DNA from: a virus | Strand: one strand, 5' to 3' | DNA: 60,666 nt | Virus record (IMG/VR): IMGVR_UViG_3300020453_000488 | Coordinates: 1-60,666 of that record | Part shown: positions 31,721 through 40,784 of the stretch, one piece after another | How the letters are laid out: the number at the start of each line of letters is the position of its first letter | How positions within the stretch are numbered: position 1 is the stretch's first letter | Notes under the pieces: generated by a model | The model's database searches: none | Seen by the model: the letters and a program-made list of their open reading frames with translations, nothing else | Told to the model about the DNA's origin: nothing | Position numbers and translations under genes: made by a program

Positions 31721-32398
31721 ATGTTAAATACTAAGGACATGACCGTTGGGAGCGGCAAGACTAAACCAGTAATTAGTGCTGGTAATCACGTTGTAAGAAT
31801 TAATTCAATTAATTTTGATCAAACGCCATATGATGCTGAAGCTTATAACATTTTATTAAATGTTGAAACAGAGCCTGTAGGTGGAGAGTTTGAAGGATTT
31901 TTATTAGATGTAAATAATCCAAATGGTCCAAGATATCAAGGCCAAGTAGGAAGAGTGAGATTTTCTCCTTATCCGTATAAAGATGCTACACTTCCATCTG
32001 GAAGAGAAATTAGTAGAGATAATGAAGTGATGAAAGCTATGGTATATCTTTCTGAAGTTTTGGGTAAAAGAGATGAGCTTGATAAAGTAGAAGCATCTAC
32101 TATTGAAGAGTTTATGAAATCTTGTAATGACATTTTTTCTGATAGTGCATGGTTTAACATGTGTGTTGGTGGAAAAGAATGGGAAAATAAAGAAGGTTAT
32201 ACTAACCAAGATTTATTTTTACCTAGAATGTCTAAAGATGGTATTCCAATGGAAGCATTAAATACTGAAAACTCTAGACTTTTAACTTTTGATAAGGATA
32301 ATCATATTATTCCTTTAAAAAAGAAAAATTCAGCACCTGCAGCTACTAATTTTGAACCAGTGAGTCAAAATGGTAGTGCATCTGATTTTGATTTATAA
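31721..32398 (+). CDS. SSB-like protein partner of the Sak4 gene
   Basis: 225 residues. Residues 1-115 are strand-rich (GNHVVRINSINFDQTPYDAE, YNILLNVETEPVGGEFEGF) like an OB fold, and the C-terminal 40 residues are a disordered linker ending SQNGSASDFDL, an acidic-hydrophobic tip like that of the 21.5 kb protein. In many phages a DUF669/SSB-like gene follows Sak4 and stimulates it. This is context plus composition; the OB fold itself needs structure prediction. Confidence 0.6.
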   Translation: MLNTKDMTVGSGKTKPVISAGNHVVRINSINFDQTPYDAEAYNILLNVETEPVGGEFEGFLLDVNNPNGPRYQGQVGRVRFSPYPYKDATLPSGREISRDNEVMKAMVYLSEVLGKRDELDKVEASTIEEFMKSCNDIFSDSAWFNMCVGGKEWENKEGYTNQDLFLPRMSKDGIPMEALNTENSRLLTFDKDNHIIPLKKKNSAPAATNFEPVSQNGSASDFDL

Positions 32399-32404
32399 AT
32401 TTAT

Positions 32405-32592
32405 GTGGTGGACACTGGTGAGATATTGTCCTTAATTAAATGCAGAATGATGCACCAAGCATTTAGCCCAACAATTTGCGTGGAAGATACAACTTGCTTT
32501 TAGCATGTCTGCGTAAATGATCCTTTCAATATAGGATTCATAATTAGAATAGAGAGGTGGTATAATCAACAATACCACTTCTCTTTTTTTTT
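32405..32592 (+). ncRNA. structured small RNA with its own terminator
   Basis: Gene-free stretch of about 190 bases between SSB-like and primase genes. Stems: GGACA 32410-32414 / TGTCC 32427-32431; AAATGC 32438-32443 / GCATTT 32459-32464; ATTTGCG 32474-32480 / CGTAAAT 32512-32518 (one G-U); ATCCT 32520-32524 / AGGAT 32533-32537. It ends with a 13-pair terminator 32551-32563 / 32572-32584 and a run of T. Either an excised 3'-UTR small RNA or a cis-regulator of the primase gene 20 bases further on. Confidence 0.6.
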
Positions 32593-32611
32593 AATTTATT
32601 ATATTTGGAAA

Positions 32612-33592
32612 ATGTTTAATACAAAACAATTAGTTTTTACTGAAAAAGATGTTCCAAGTAATTGGGTATTTGAATACTATTTAGATCTACCAGAAAAATT
32701 AACTGGTCAGGATGTTAAAATAAAATCAATATTTAATCCCAATGAAAGAACACCTAGTATGTGCATTTTTGTAGATCAAATTAATGCACAATATAAATAC
32801 AAAGATTTTTCAAGTGGAAAATTTGGTAGTAAAATTGATTTAGTAAAAGAACTATTTCATGTTGGTTATCCCGGTGCTGTAGAAAAAATTATTGAAGACT
32901 TTAATTCATTTATAAAAAACAATGAGTTTTTAAATACAAATTTTAAAGCTCAAGAAAAATATAAAGTGGATTATGTTAAACCAAGAGAGTGGACAGAAGA
33001 AGATAAAAACTTTTGGTTAAAATTTAGAATTGGTGCTACAATGCTCAATACATATAATGTTAAGCCACTGGAATATTATAATATGGTTAAAAAAGGAGAG
33101 GACGGATCTACTGATCTTATTAAAATTAAAGGGTCTAAGCTTTATGGTTATTTTAAAAAGGATGGTTCTATCTATAAGATATATCAACCTGCACAAAAAA
33201 AGCATAAATTTATAAAAGTATGTGTGCATACTCAAGGATTAGATCAATTAACATATACTCAACCTTATTTGGTAATCACTTCAGGCCTAAAAGATGTAAT
33301 GTCTTTAGCTGGAATAGGCTACAATATTGAATTAATAGCTCCTGACAGTGAAAACACAATGTTAAAACCAATTCTTATTGAGAATTTAAAAAACAAGTAT
33401 AAAAAAATTATAACTCTTTTTGATAATGATACTGCTGGTAAAAAAGCTGTAAATAGATATAAAGAAGTATATAATATAAATGGTTTTGTTTGTCCTTTAG
33501 AAAATGATCCTGCAGATGCTTTGCATTTACATGGGTTAGATCTATTACATGAAAAACTAAAACCATTATTAAAACAAACACTAAACTTATGA
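32612..33592 (+). CDS. DNA primase with TOPRIM domain
   Basis: 326 residues. The N-terminal half contains DVKIKSIFNPNERTPSMCIF - VDQINAQYKYKDFSSGKFG, the pattern seen after the zinc finger in DnaG-type primases, but no cysteine zinc ligands are visible. The C-terminal half holds a TOPRIM fold: YLVITSGLKDVMSLAGIG, then KIITLFDNDTAGKKAVNRYK with the Asp-x-Asp metal motif in FDND, and a final acidic ENDPADALHLHG. It makes RNA primers for the family B polymerase. Missing zinc finger is unusual but occurs in phage primases. Confidence 0.78.
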   Translation: MFNTKQLVFTEKDVPSNWVFEYYLDLPEKLTGQDVKIKSIFNPNERTPSMCIFVDQINAQYKYKDFSSGKFGSKIDLVKELFHVGYPGAVEKIIEDFNSFIKNNEFLNTNFKAQEKYKVDYVKPREWTEEDKNFWLKFRIGATMLNTYNVKPLEYYNMVKKGEDGSTDLIKIKGSKLYGYFKKDGSIYKIYQPAQKKHKFIKVCVHTQGLDQLTYTQPYLVITSGLKDVMSLAGIGYNIELIAPDSENTMLKPILIENLKNKYKKIITLFDNDTAGKKAVNRYKEVYNINGFVCPLENDPADALHLHGLDLLHEKLKPLLKQTLNL

Positions 33593-34017
33593 AATGGTTT
33601 ATACCAGGGAATGTACCCTCAAGTAAAAATGGAAGAAGATGGACAGGTAAATACTTTATATCAAGTAAAACTGTAATGAAATATAGGAAAGACACTAAAT
33701 CCTACTATCAGAAATATGCTAATCAATTTAAAAAAGAATTGGCAAAGCATAAGCTACCTGCTACAATTTCATTTACTTTCATTAGAGGCACACGTCATAA
33801 ATTTGATTACATAAATCCAGCACAAACTGTACAAGATGATATGGTTACACACGGTTGGATAGAAGATGATAATTGTGAATTTATGATTCCAGCATTTAAA
33901 CCATATTCATATGATAAAGAAAAACCTGGTGTAATTATTGAAATTATAAATGAAAAAAATGCAAAGAGGAAAAAGAAAACAATTAATATTAAAAACAAAA
34001 CTGGCCCTATTAAATAA
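33589..34017 (+). CDS. rusA: RusA-family Holliday junction resolvase
   Basis: 142 residues. Start WFIPGNVPSSKNGRRW is the RusA N-terminal signature (Pro-x-x-x-x-Ser-Lys-Asn-x-x). The acidic core DYINPAQTVQDDMVTHGW - IEDDNCEF supplies the carboxylates that bind the metal (Asp residues around 82, 91-92 and 100-101). Cleaves four-way junctions before packaging. Overlaps the primase by four bases. Confidence 0.82.
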   Translation: MKWFIPGNVPSSKNGRRWTGKYFISSKTVMKYRKDTKSYYQKYANQFKKELAKHKLPATISFTFIRGTRHKFDYINPAQTVQDDMVTHGWIEDDNCEFMIPAFKPYSYDKEKPGVIIEIINEKNAKRKKKTINIKNKTGPIK

Positions 34018-34336
34018 AGGGGTACATACAATCAGAGCTCATTTTGATGGAGGAGGTGATGACGGTTCTATTCATGAAATAGAATATTTAGATCCTGACG
34101 GTAATTGCATATCTGACTATAAAGGTTGTGAACCTTTTGTTACTACTGATGATATTGAAGAATTAACATATCATTTTTTTGAAAATTATGTAAATAGAGT
34201 GGGTGATTGGGTTAACAATGAAGGTGGTTGGGGATCAATTGATATATCATTAAGTGATTTAACTTACACAATTGATTATAATCAAAGAACATATGAAGAA
34301 TATGAGGATGCCGGAACTCTATTAAATAATATTTAA
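33950..34336 (+). CDS. DUF6878-like acidic protein
   Basis: 128 residues. After a basic start the sequence VHTIRAHFDGGGDDGSIHEI contains a Gly-Gly-Gly-Asp-Asp-Gly turn typical of the small phage protein family tentatively called DUF6878; the second half (WVNNEGGWGSIDISLSDLTYTI) fits the family's Gly-Gly and Asp-rich strand. Function unknown. It overlaps RusA by 68 bases and could start at 33959. Name from memory, not verified. Confidence 0.5.
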   Translation: MKKMQRGKRKQLILKTKLALLNKGVHTIRAHFDGGGDDGSIHEIEYLDPDGNCISDYKGCEPFVTTDDIEELTYHFFENYVNRVGDWVNNEGGWGSIDISLSDLTYTIDYNQRTYEEYEDAGTLLNNI

Positions 34337-34683
34337 TGGCCCATCCTTTAAAACATGCTAAATCATCTGTAAAAAAATGGGGTGGTTTAGAAAAAGATTA
34401 TATGCATATTCATAATTGGTTTGATGAAACTAAATCTTGGATTGGCAATTCTTATCATAGAATGTATAGACATCATAGTGAAGGAATCTTTGAATGTGAA
34501 AAAATATTTGGAGAACATTTTACTAATTCTGATGGTAAAACTGTGTATACACGGTATGTTGGTGAACAACATGTAAAAGAAGATTGTAATAATTATATAC
34601 CTTCTGCAAAAGAATGGATTATTAACATGAATGAAAAAAAACATCCAACGTGGATGCTTAGAACTTTAAAAATTGAAGACTAA
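34336..34683 (+). CDS. DUF6915-like protein
   Basis: 115 residues, His-rich. HPLKHAKSSVKKWGGLEKDYMHIHNWFDETKSW and NSYHRMYRHHSEGIFECEKI, then TRYVGEQHVKEDCNNYIPSA, form a pattern with conserved His and Trp that I recall from a small family of phage and bacterial proteins (DUF6915). The many His may hold a metal. It joins its neighbours through one-base overlaps. Family label is from memory. Confidence 0.5.
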   Translation: MAHPLKHAKSSVKKWGGLEKDYMHIHNWFDETKSWIGNSYHRMYRHHSEGIFECEKIFGEHFTNSDGKTVYTRYVGEQHVKEDCNNYIPSAKEWIINMNEKKHPTWMLRTLKIED

Positions 34684-35159
34684 TGGAAACACTATATAAA
34701 CATGATTATAAAATAAAAGTTGAAAAATCAACAAATAAAGAATCTATTTCAGAATCCATTAAAACTTTGTCTGATTTAAAAGGGTTAATAAAATTAATTA
34801 ATTCTCCAAATCAAGATGATAAAGAAATAGCTTATAAAATAATAGAAGATACATCCTTGCATTTTTATGATTGGGAAACAGAAAGTTATCTAACTCCTTA
34901 TACTATATTAATAATGCAATTAATATCAAATAATAATTCACGTGCTTATCAAAGTTTTGTAAGCCGTTTAAAAATAAGTACTTGGGATAATAGAGCAGGA
35001 TATGAATATGATCAATTATATGAATGGATTAAAAGTCAAGATAATAAAGATCCTCTTTTAATAGAATTTTTCAATTATGTTGTCCAAAAAAATCTTATAG
35101 GTGATATTAATAATATGTTTCCATTTCTTAATGTAAAATCAAATATAAACTGGGATTAA
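34683..35159 (+). CDS. helical-repeat protein of the MoxR/vWA cluster
   Basis: 158 residues. The part LKGLIKLINSPNQDDKEIAY - KIIEDTSLHFYDWETESY is a two-helix unit (Leu-rich helix, short Asp/Asn turn, then Glu-Ile-Ala-x-x-Ile helix) that also appears in the proteins at 35161, 38034 and 39109. Such units look like HEAT or ARM-like repeats, usually protein-protein interaction surfaces. It is next to the vWA-metalloprotein and MoxR ATPase genes. Confidence 0.55.
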   Translation: METLYKHDYKIKVEKSTNKESISESIKTLSDLKGLIKLINSPNQDDKEIAYKIIEDTSLHFYDWETESYLTPYTILIMQLISNNNSRAYQSFVSRLKISTWDNRAGYEYDQLYEWIKSQDNKDPLLIEFFNYVVQKNLIGDINNMFPFLNVKSNINWD

Positions 35160-35160
35160 T

Positions 35161-35595
35161 ATGAAGAAAATATTGACTTTAGAAGATTTTATAGTATTAG
35201 AAAAAATGTTAAAGGGAACTGATGAAGATATGGAGGTAGCTTTTTCTAATATTAAAAATTTTAAGTTGGATATAGCATATCACATGTTATTTATTAAAGC
35301 ATTAGACCATGGGCGTAGATATAGATATATGCAAACATTTTCTGAATATAATAAGTTTATGGATGAAATTAAGTTACTTAAGGATAATGGTTATCATATT
35401 ACTCCAATGTGGAACTATCGTCATGGTAGTTTTAGCTGGGAAGATTTGTTATCTCTTATGAAATATTTATTCAAAAGAAAAAATGAAGATTTTAAATCTT
35501 CTATTATGGATATTATTGCATATCAAATGAATAAAATTACTCCTGAAAAACAAGCAATAGAAAATTATTTTTCAAAACTTAAATTAAGATTATGA
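35161..35595 (+). CDS. helical-repeat protein of the MoxR/vWA cluster
   Basis: 144 residues. LEDFIVLEKMLKGTDEDMEV - AFSNIKNFKLDIAYHMLFIK has the same Leu helix - Asp turn - Ala helix unit as the gene before it, so the two are probably diverged copies. Basic C-terminal helix. Four-base overlap with the vWA gene suggests it works with that protein. Confidence 0.5.
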   Translation: MKKILTLEDFIVLEKMLKGTDEDMEVAFSNIKNFKLDIAYHMLFIKALDHGRRYRYMQTFSEYNKFMDEIKLLKDNGYHITPMWNYRHGSFSWEDLLSLMKYLFKRKNEDFKSSIMDIIAYQMNKITPEKQAIENYFSKLKLRL

Positions 35596-36758
35596 GTATA
35601 ATAATAAGTGAAAAGGTTGCAAAAACCGTTAAAACTTTAATCTTAGAAGAGCCCTTTTACGGGCTTTTTCTTATTGGATTAAATAAAAGTTATAGAAAAG
35701 ATATACCTACTGCAGGTGTAAGTAAAAAAGGAATAGGTATTCAATTAGCTATTAATCCAGATTTTTTTCAAGAATTAAATATAAGACAACAAATTGGTCT
35801 TTTAAAGCATGAATTACTTCATGTTTCATTTGGTCATTTGACAATGAGAGATTTATATTCTGATCATAAATTATTTAATATAGCAGCTGATTTAGAAATA
35901 AATCAATATATAAATGAAAATGATTTACCTGATGGTGGATTAACTTTAGATACATTTCCTGAATTAAATCTTCCTGCTAAAGCGGGTACTAAAAAGTATT
36001 ATGAATTACTTGAACAAGCTCAACAAAGTGGAACTTGTCCTTCATTAGAAGCTTTGTTAGGACAAATGGATGGTGATAGTCAATATGATCATAAAACTTG
36101 GGCTGAATTTGATGAATTAAATGAAGCAGATAAAAAATTGGTTGAAAAACAAATTGAACATCAAATTAAGGAGACTGCTGAAACAACTGAAAAAAGATGT
36201 GGTCATATTCCAGGTGAACTTGCAGATTTAATTCAAAGACTAAGACATGTTGAACCTCCAAAATTTGATTGGAAAGGATATCTTAGAAGATTTGTTGGAA
36301 ATTCTACAGTGAGTTATACAAGAAAAATGCGTAGAAAATTTAATAAAAGATACAGTGAAAATCCTGGTCTTAAAGTTAAATTTAAAAATCATATTCTTGT
36401 GGGCGTAGATACATCCGGATCAGTTAGTACTAAAGAACTGGAAGAATTTTGGAGTGAATTAACACATATGCATAAAACAGGTCATAAGATTACTGTTGCA
36501 CAATGTGATTCTGCTTTTAGAGGCATACAAGAATTTAATCCAAAACAAGATTGGGAAATACACGGTAGAGGTGGTACATCATTTCAACCTGTTATAGATC
36601 ATTATAATGATAATAAACGTGCATATACTGCACTTATATATTTTACAGATGGAGAGGCATCAAGCCCTGAAAACTGTCCAAACAATACATTATGGGTTCA
36701 TAGTTCTCATTGTGAGATCAATGAAGAATTACCCGGATTTAAAATACAATTAAACTAA
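35592..36758 (+). CDS. vWA-domain metallopeptidase-like protein
   Basis: 388 residues. N-terminal region LLKHELLHVSFGHLTMRD contains HExxH (His 73, Glu 74, His 77) with a third His at 82, a zinc-metallopeptidase-like signature. C-terminal region HILVGVDTSGSVSTKELEEF has the MIDAS motif Asp-x-Ser-Gly-Ser (273-277), and later ALIYFTDGEASS, typical of von Willebrand A domains. This is the DUF2201-type architecture that pairs with a MoxR ATPase; the ATPase gene follows at once. The usual model is a chaperone-like pair that remodels a target protein or metal cofactor; in this phage the target is unknown. Confidence 0.8.
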   Translation: MSIIISEKVAKTVKTLILEEPFYGLFLIGLNKSYRKDIPTAGVSKKGIGIQLAINPDFFQELNIRQQIGLLKHELLHVSFGHLTMRDLYSDHKLFNIAADLEINQYINENDLPDGGLTLDTFPELNLPAKAGTKKYYELLEQAQQSGTCPSLEALLGQMDGDSQYDHKTWAEFDELNEADKKLVEKQIEHQIKETAETTEKRCGHIPGELADLIQRLRHVEPPKFDWKGYLRRFVGNSTVSYTRKMRRKFNKRYSENPGLKVKFKNHILVGVDTSGSVSTKELEEFWSELTHMHKTGHKITVAQCDSAFRGIQEFNPKQDWEIHGRGGTSFQPVIDHYNDNKRAYTALIYFTDGEASSPENCPNNTLWVHSSHCEINEELPGFKIQLN

Positions 36759-36766
36759 TAAAAATT

Positions 36767-38032
36767 ATGGCACAAGTAAATTTAAACATTGATGAATTAA
36801 AAGGGTTTATTAACCACATAATAACTAATAACAGATTTTTACAAGAAGAAAATAAACTTCCTGTAGCTATTGAAGTAGTAGGTGAATCAGGAATTGGTAA
36901 AACATCTACAGTAATGGAAATTGCAAAAGAAAATAATCTAGATTGCGTAAAATTAAATTTAGCTCAAATTGAAGAGTTAGGAGATCTTGTAGGATTTCCT
37001 GTTAGACAATTTCAAATGTATAAAGAAAAGAAAGTTCCATCTAAAAAGATAGATGATCTTAATTATACAGCAGCACAAAAAGCAGCAGCGTCTGCTCAAG
37101 CAGCAATGGCTCCTATAACTAAAAAAGTTGGTCAGTGGGTTGATGAACTTGCTGTTGAAGAGTATTTAAAGCAAGGCTGGAAAGTTACTGGTAAAAATAG
37201 AATGTCTTATTGTGCTCCTAACTGGATTGCTGATGTAAAAAGAGGTGGTATGTTAATCTTAGATGATTGGAACCGTGCAGATATGAGATTTGTTCAAGCT
37301 GTTATGGAATTAGTAGATAGACAAACTTATATTTCTTGGTCTTTACCAAAAGATTGGCATATTGTTTTAACTGCAAATCCAGATAATGGAGATTATATGG
37401 TTAACTCAATAGATTCTGCACAAAAAACTAGATTTATTTCTGCAAATCTTAAATTTGATGTTGAAGTATGGGCTCGTTGGGCAGAAGAAGAAGGTATAGA
37501 TACAAGATGTATTAACTTCTTATTATTACACCCTGAACTTGTAACTCAAGAAACAAATGCAAGATCTATTACTAGCTTTTTTAACTCTATATCTAGTTTT
37601 GAGTCATTTGAAGATAATCTTCCTATGATCCAAATGATTGGTGAAGGTTCTGTAGGTGATGAATTTGCATCTATGTTTACAACTTTCATTAACAATAAGC
37701 TGGATAAGCTGGTAACACCTAAAGATTTATTAACTCATGATAATGAGCAATATATTCTTGGTGAATTAACCAATTGTATTGGAAAAGATGATGCTTATCG
37801 TGCAGATATTGCATCAACATTAGCAACAAGACTTGCAAACTTCTCAGTGGTATATTCTAAGGAAAATACTATCAGTCAGAAGATAACAGATAGACTTGAA
37901 ACTTTATGCACTAAAGATTATTTTACTAATGATCTTAAGTATTTAGTAGTAAGAACAATATTCAATGGTAACAAACAAAAGTTTAATAAACTTATGATGA
38001 AGCCTGAGATTATTAAAATGACAATGAAATAA
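36767..38032 (+). CDS. MoxR-type AAA+ ATPase
   Basis: 421 residues. Walker A EVVGESGIGKTSTVMEIA (Lys 45), Walker B GGMLILDDWNRADMRF (Asp-Asp), sensor-1 strand HIVLTANPDNGDYMVNS, then an arginine-containing helix TRFISANLKFDVEVWARW. The insert KVPSKKIDDLNYTAAQKAAA is typical of the RavA/MoxR branch. Acts with the vWA protein encoded just upstream. Confidence 0.85.
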   Translation: MAQVNLNIDELKGFINHIITNNRFLQEENKLPVAIEVVGESGIGKTSTVMEIAKENNLDCVKLNLAQIEELGDLVGFPVRQFQMYKEKKVPSKKIDDLNYTAAQKAAASAQAAMAPITKKVGQWVDELAVEEYLKQGWKVTGKNRMSYCAPNWIADVKRGGMLILDDWNRADMRFVQAVMELVDRQTYISWSLPKDWHIVLTANPDNGDYMVNSIDSAQKTRFISANLKFDVEVWARWAEEEGIDTRCINFLLLHPELVTQETNARSITSFFNSISSFESFEDNLPMIQMIGEGSVGDEFASMFTTFINNKLDKLVTPKDLLTHDNEQYILGELTNCIGKDDAYRADIASTLATRLANFSVVYSKENTISQKITDRLETLCTKDYFTNDLKYLVVRTIFNGNKQKFNKLMMKPEIIKMTMK

Positions 38033-38033
38033 A

Positions 38034-39119
38034 ATGGCAAAAAAAACAGTATATCAAGATTTTGATCAAGATGCACTGGACCATTTCTTTTATAATCTTT
38101 TAACAGATGAGGAGCTCTCTTTTATGGGAGTTCCTTTATCTGGAGGATATGAATTTGGTAAAGTGTTAGTATCAGAATCTGAAACAACGTATGATAAAAT
38201 AAATAATATATTAACTGCAGCTCCAACTAAAAATTTTAGTTCATGTAAAAAGGCTTTTGTTTATCCTAAGTCTCCTGTCTCTTTAGATAGGATAAAAGCT
38301 GCTTGTAAAGAGCATAAAATAACTATAACAAATGACTATACCTTAGCTGATATGGTTATTGTTCATGATGATAATACTAGTATACATTTAAATAATGGTG
38401 AAAAAATATTAAATAGCCATATGACCTTTAAATTATGGAATTATGAATCTGTTAGTGAATTTGATAATCCTAATAATTATAGTTTTATAAATCAAGCTAA
38501 TAAATGGATTTTAGATAATGGTTCTGCAATTTGGGATGAAAAACTAGAAGAATTTGGTAGACGTCATGATCATACAGCTGGAAATAGTTGTTATGATGTT
38601 TGGTGTCTTTCTGGATTGGCAGTAAATCTTGCATTTAAAATTGACATGGGTTTAATTACTCCAGTAACAATAGATGATTTACTATTATCTTCTGCTACTA
38701 AAACTCCATTTACTGAAGAGCTTGGAGATTTAATTTATAGTCAATGTAATAATTATAATAATGAAGACATTGAATTAGCTGGTAAATTAATTCCAACCAT
38801 TGATCCAACAGGAGTTCCTCATTTATTTTGGGAATTTATTTCTAAAATGGATAACCTTATGCACAAATTTAATAGAAATAAAGATGTGCAATATTGGTTA
38901 GAAAATGTTGGTTGGGATAATCTTAGATATAAAAGTGCAGAAGACATGATTGTATACTTAGAAGAACAAGGGCAATTAAATCATGAAAGTTTTTGTCATC
39001 TTGAACCTTTAGTAAGAAAAGAAATATCTATTTGTAATAGAGAACTTTATGTATTTAAAGTAAGTGTTAAACCAGAGTATCGTAAATATTTAAAAAAAAC
39101 AATTAAAAATGAGACATAA
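38034..39119 (+). CDS. MoxR-cluster partner protein A
   Basis: 361 residues. A module around residues 79-110 (KKAFVYPKSPVSLDRIKAAC ... ADMVIVHD) is shared with the next gene (FPKLDLPRQKVDVLKEKY ... ADYSIISY), so the two are paralogues. The C-terminal part has the helical unit NEDIELAGKLIPTIDPTGVP. No catalytic motif is visible. Probable substrate adaptors or targets of the ATPase pair, by inference. Confidence 0.55.
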   Translation: MAKKTVYQDFDQDALDHFFYNLLTDEELSFMGVPLSGGYEFGKVLVSESETTYDKINNILTAAPTKNFSSCKKAFVYPKSPVSLDRIKAACKEHKITITNDYTLADMVIVHDDNTSIHLNNGEKILNSHMTFKLWNYESVSEFDNPNNYSFINQANKWILDNGSAIWDEKLEEFGRRHDHTAGNSCYDVWCLSGLAVNLAFKIDMGLITPVTIDDLLLSSATKTPFTEELGDLIYSQCNNYNNEDIELAGKLIPTIDPTGVPHLFWEFISKMDNLMHKFNRNKDVQYWLENVGWDNLRYKSAEDMIVYLEEQGQLNHESFCHLEPLVRKEISICNRELYVFKVSVKPEYRKYLKKTIKNET

Positions 39120-40362
39120 ATTATATAATATACATTTTAACTTTTATCCTGATTATAACGTAAGTAATAGATTAATACCAGAAGCTATTGAAAGTGAATT
39201 TCTTGGAATGATGGTGTTTGCATCTGAAGGATGGTCTATTAGAGATACACAAAAAGATGAATTAAAAAGTAATTTTTTAGTTCAAACTATTGATGCAACT
39301 GATCTTCAAGATGCAACTATCTATAGATTTCCTAAGTTAGATTTACCTAGACAAAAGGTAGATGTTTTAAAGGAAAAATATAATTTATCTGTTACTAGAA
39401 ATCAAGATAAAGCTGATTATTCAATAATATCTTATAAATATTTAGATTCTACATTAGATAGACAATATAATGGTATTGTTTTATCAAAAGAAGAGCTTAA
39501 AGGAGTGCTTCAAAAAATGAAACAAGATGATAAATTTGTAGAAGAAGCATGGATTAAGGTTGTTCAGTGGTTTAAGCTTTTAGAAGATGATTGTAGAATT
39601 ACTGTGACAAATGATTATTCTTATAATCAAAATAGCCCAGCTAAGGATTTATTAAAAAGTTTATTAAATGATTATAGTTCACATGATTCTCCAAAATGGA
39701 ATGATATCAATAGAAAAACTCCTTGGTATGTTAAAGCTGAAGATTGGAGTAAACTAGAAACTATATTAAATTCTGCTACATTAGTGTTAGATACTGATTT
39801 AAATAAATTTACAACAGAAGATTCACATGTTTTTACAGAAGCTGATTATCATCAATGTTTAAAAATGATAGAAGCTGATGATAGAGAAAATTGCACATTA
39901 GCTTTAGAGTTAATGGCTAATTGTAACATTGAAAAATCAATTCCATATTTAGCATTATTATTTTATTATAATAATGATAGTCTAAGATATGCTAAAAATT
40001 GGAACACTGTTAATGTGAAATCATTAAGAACAAGAATGAGTTCTTTTGTAGATGGTCTTTATGGTAGTCAAAATGCTCATGGTTTTGAATCATTTATAAA
40101 AAAATTAGATCAAGAAGGAGCATTAACTGAATTTGCATTTAAAGAAACAGTAACTAGAATGTTTTCTAATGTTATAAGTGGAAATGCAGGTTTTGGTAAA
40201 AATTCTATTTTTGATCTAGATACAAGTGCTTTTAAATTAAAGCCTGAATGGAAAGAAAAATTAGAAGCACAAAATGGAAAATGGTCATTAAAAAATGTAA
40301 GTGTCTATACAGATATGAAAGATAATCTGATATTTGATACTGCTGATGATTTACCATTTTAA
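39109..40362 (+). CDS. MoxR-cluster partner protein B, SSB-like acidic tip
   Basis: 417 residues, paralogue of the gene before it (overlap 11 bases). Central helical unit YHQCLKMIEADDRENCTLAL - ELMANCNIEKSIPYLALLF matches the units at 34683 and 35161. The last residues, FDTADDLPF, look like the C-terminal peptide of bacterial SSB (Asp-Asp-Ile-Pro-Phe), the docking site for replisome proteins. If real, this would tether the MoxR cluster to replication machinery. Confidence 0.55.
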   Translation: MRHKLYNIHFNFYPDYNVSNRLIPEAIESEFLGMMVFASEGWSIRDTQKDELKSNFLVQTIDATDLQDATIYRFPKLDLPRQKVDVLKEKYNLSVTRNQDKADYSIISYKYLDSTLDRQYNGIVLSKEELKGVLQKMKQDDKFVEEAWIKVVQWFKLLEDDCRITVTNDYSYNQNSPAKDLLKSLLNDYSSHDSPKWNDINRKTPWYVKAEDWSKLETILNSATLVLDTDLNKFTTEDSHVFTEADYHQCLKMIEADDRENCTLALELMANCNIEKSIPYLALLFYYNNDSLRYAKNWNTVNVKSLRTRMSSFVDGLYGSQNAHGFESFIKKLDQEGALTEFAFKETVTRMFSNVISGNAGFGKNSIFDLDTSAFKLKPEWKEKLEAQNGKWSLKNVSVYTDMKDNLIFDTADDLPF

Positions 40363-40369
40363 ATTAACG

Positions 40370-40428
40370 GGAGGAATGCCATAATTGATTGTGGGTTGTG
40401 TACTTTTTAGTGCACGGCCCCTTCCTCC
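40370..40428 (+). promoter_or_regulatory. structured RNA element between two operon sections
   Basis: GGAGGAA (40370-40376) pairs with TTCCTCC (40422-40428). Inside, GTGTAC (40398-40403) pairs with GTGCAC (40410-40415). No T-run follows, so it is a leader or processing site rather than a standard terminator. Confidence 0.5.
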
Positions 40429-40442
40429 TTAAAAATAATATT

Positions 40443-40784
40443 ATGACTTTAGAAAGTTTATTAGAAAGAATAGAAAAATCTGGATTTCAAATGTTTACTG
40501 AAACCGGAAATAAAAAAGTAAGAAGTATAACAAAAGCTGCAGTAAAAAAAATACATTCAAAGAGAAGAATAAGTGAAGAAGAATTGTATGATTATGTAGG
40601 TAAAAAAGTTATGAAAGCTTCTCTAAATGAAAAATATGGAGAAATACTTGATAGTGAACCTCCAGGAAGTATATGTTATTGGATTAATTATGCTTTATCT
40701 AATGTAGGATATAAGTTTAAATTAAATAGGTGGGATTTAACTGATGCTGCTTTTGAATCATTGAAAAATAAAAAAAATGAGTAA
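40443..40784 (+). CDS. unknown basic protein
   Basis: 113 residues from the ATG at 40443 (the open frame upstream covers the RNA element and is not credible). Basic, helical (LESLLERIEKSGFQMFTETG ... RSITKAAVKKIHSKRRISEE). The PPGS turn in DSEPPGSICYW is striking. Overlaps the next gene by eight bases. No family. Confidence 0.5.
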   Translation: MTLESLLERIEKSGFQMFTETGNKKVRSITKAAVKKIHSKRRISEEELYDYVGKKVMKASLNEKYGEILDSEPPGSICYWINYALSNVGYKFKLNRWDLTDAAFESLKNKKNE

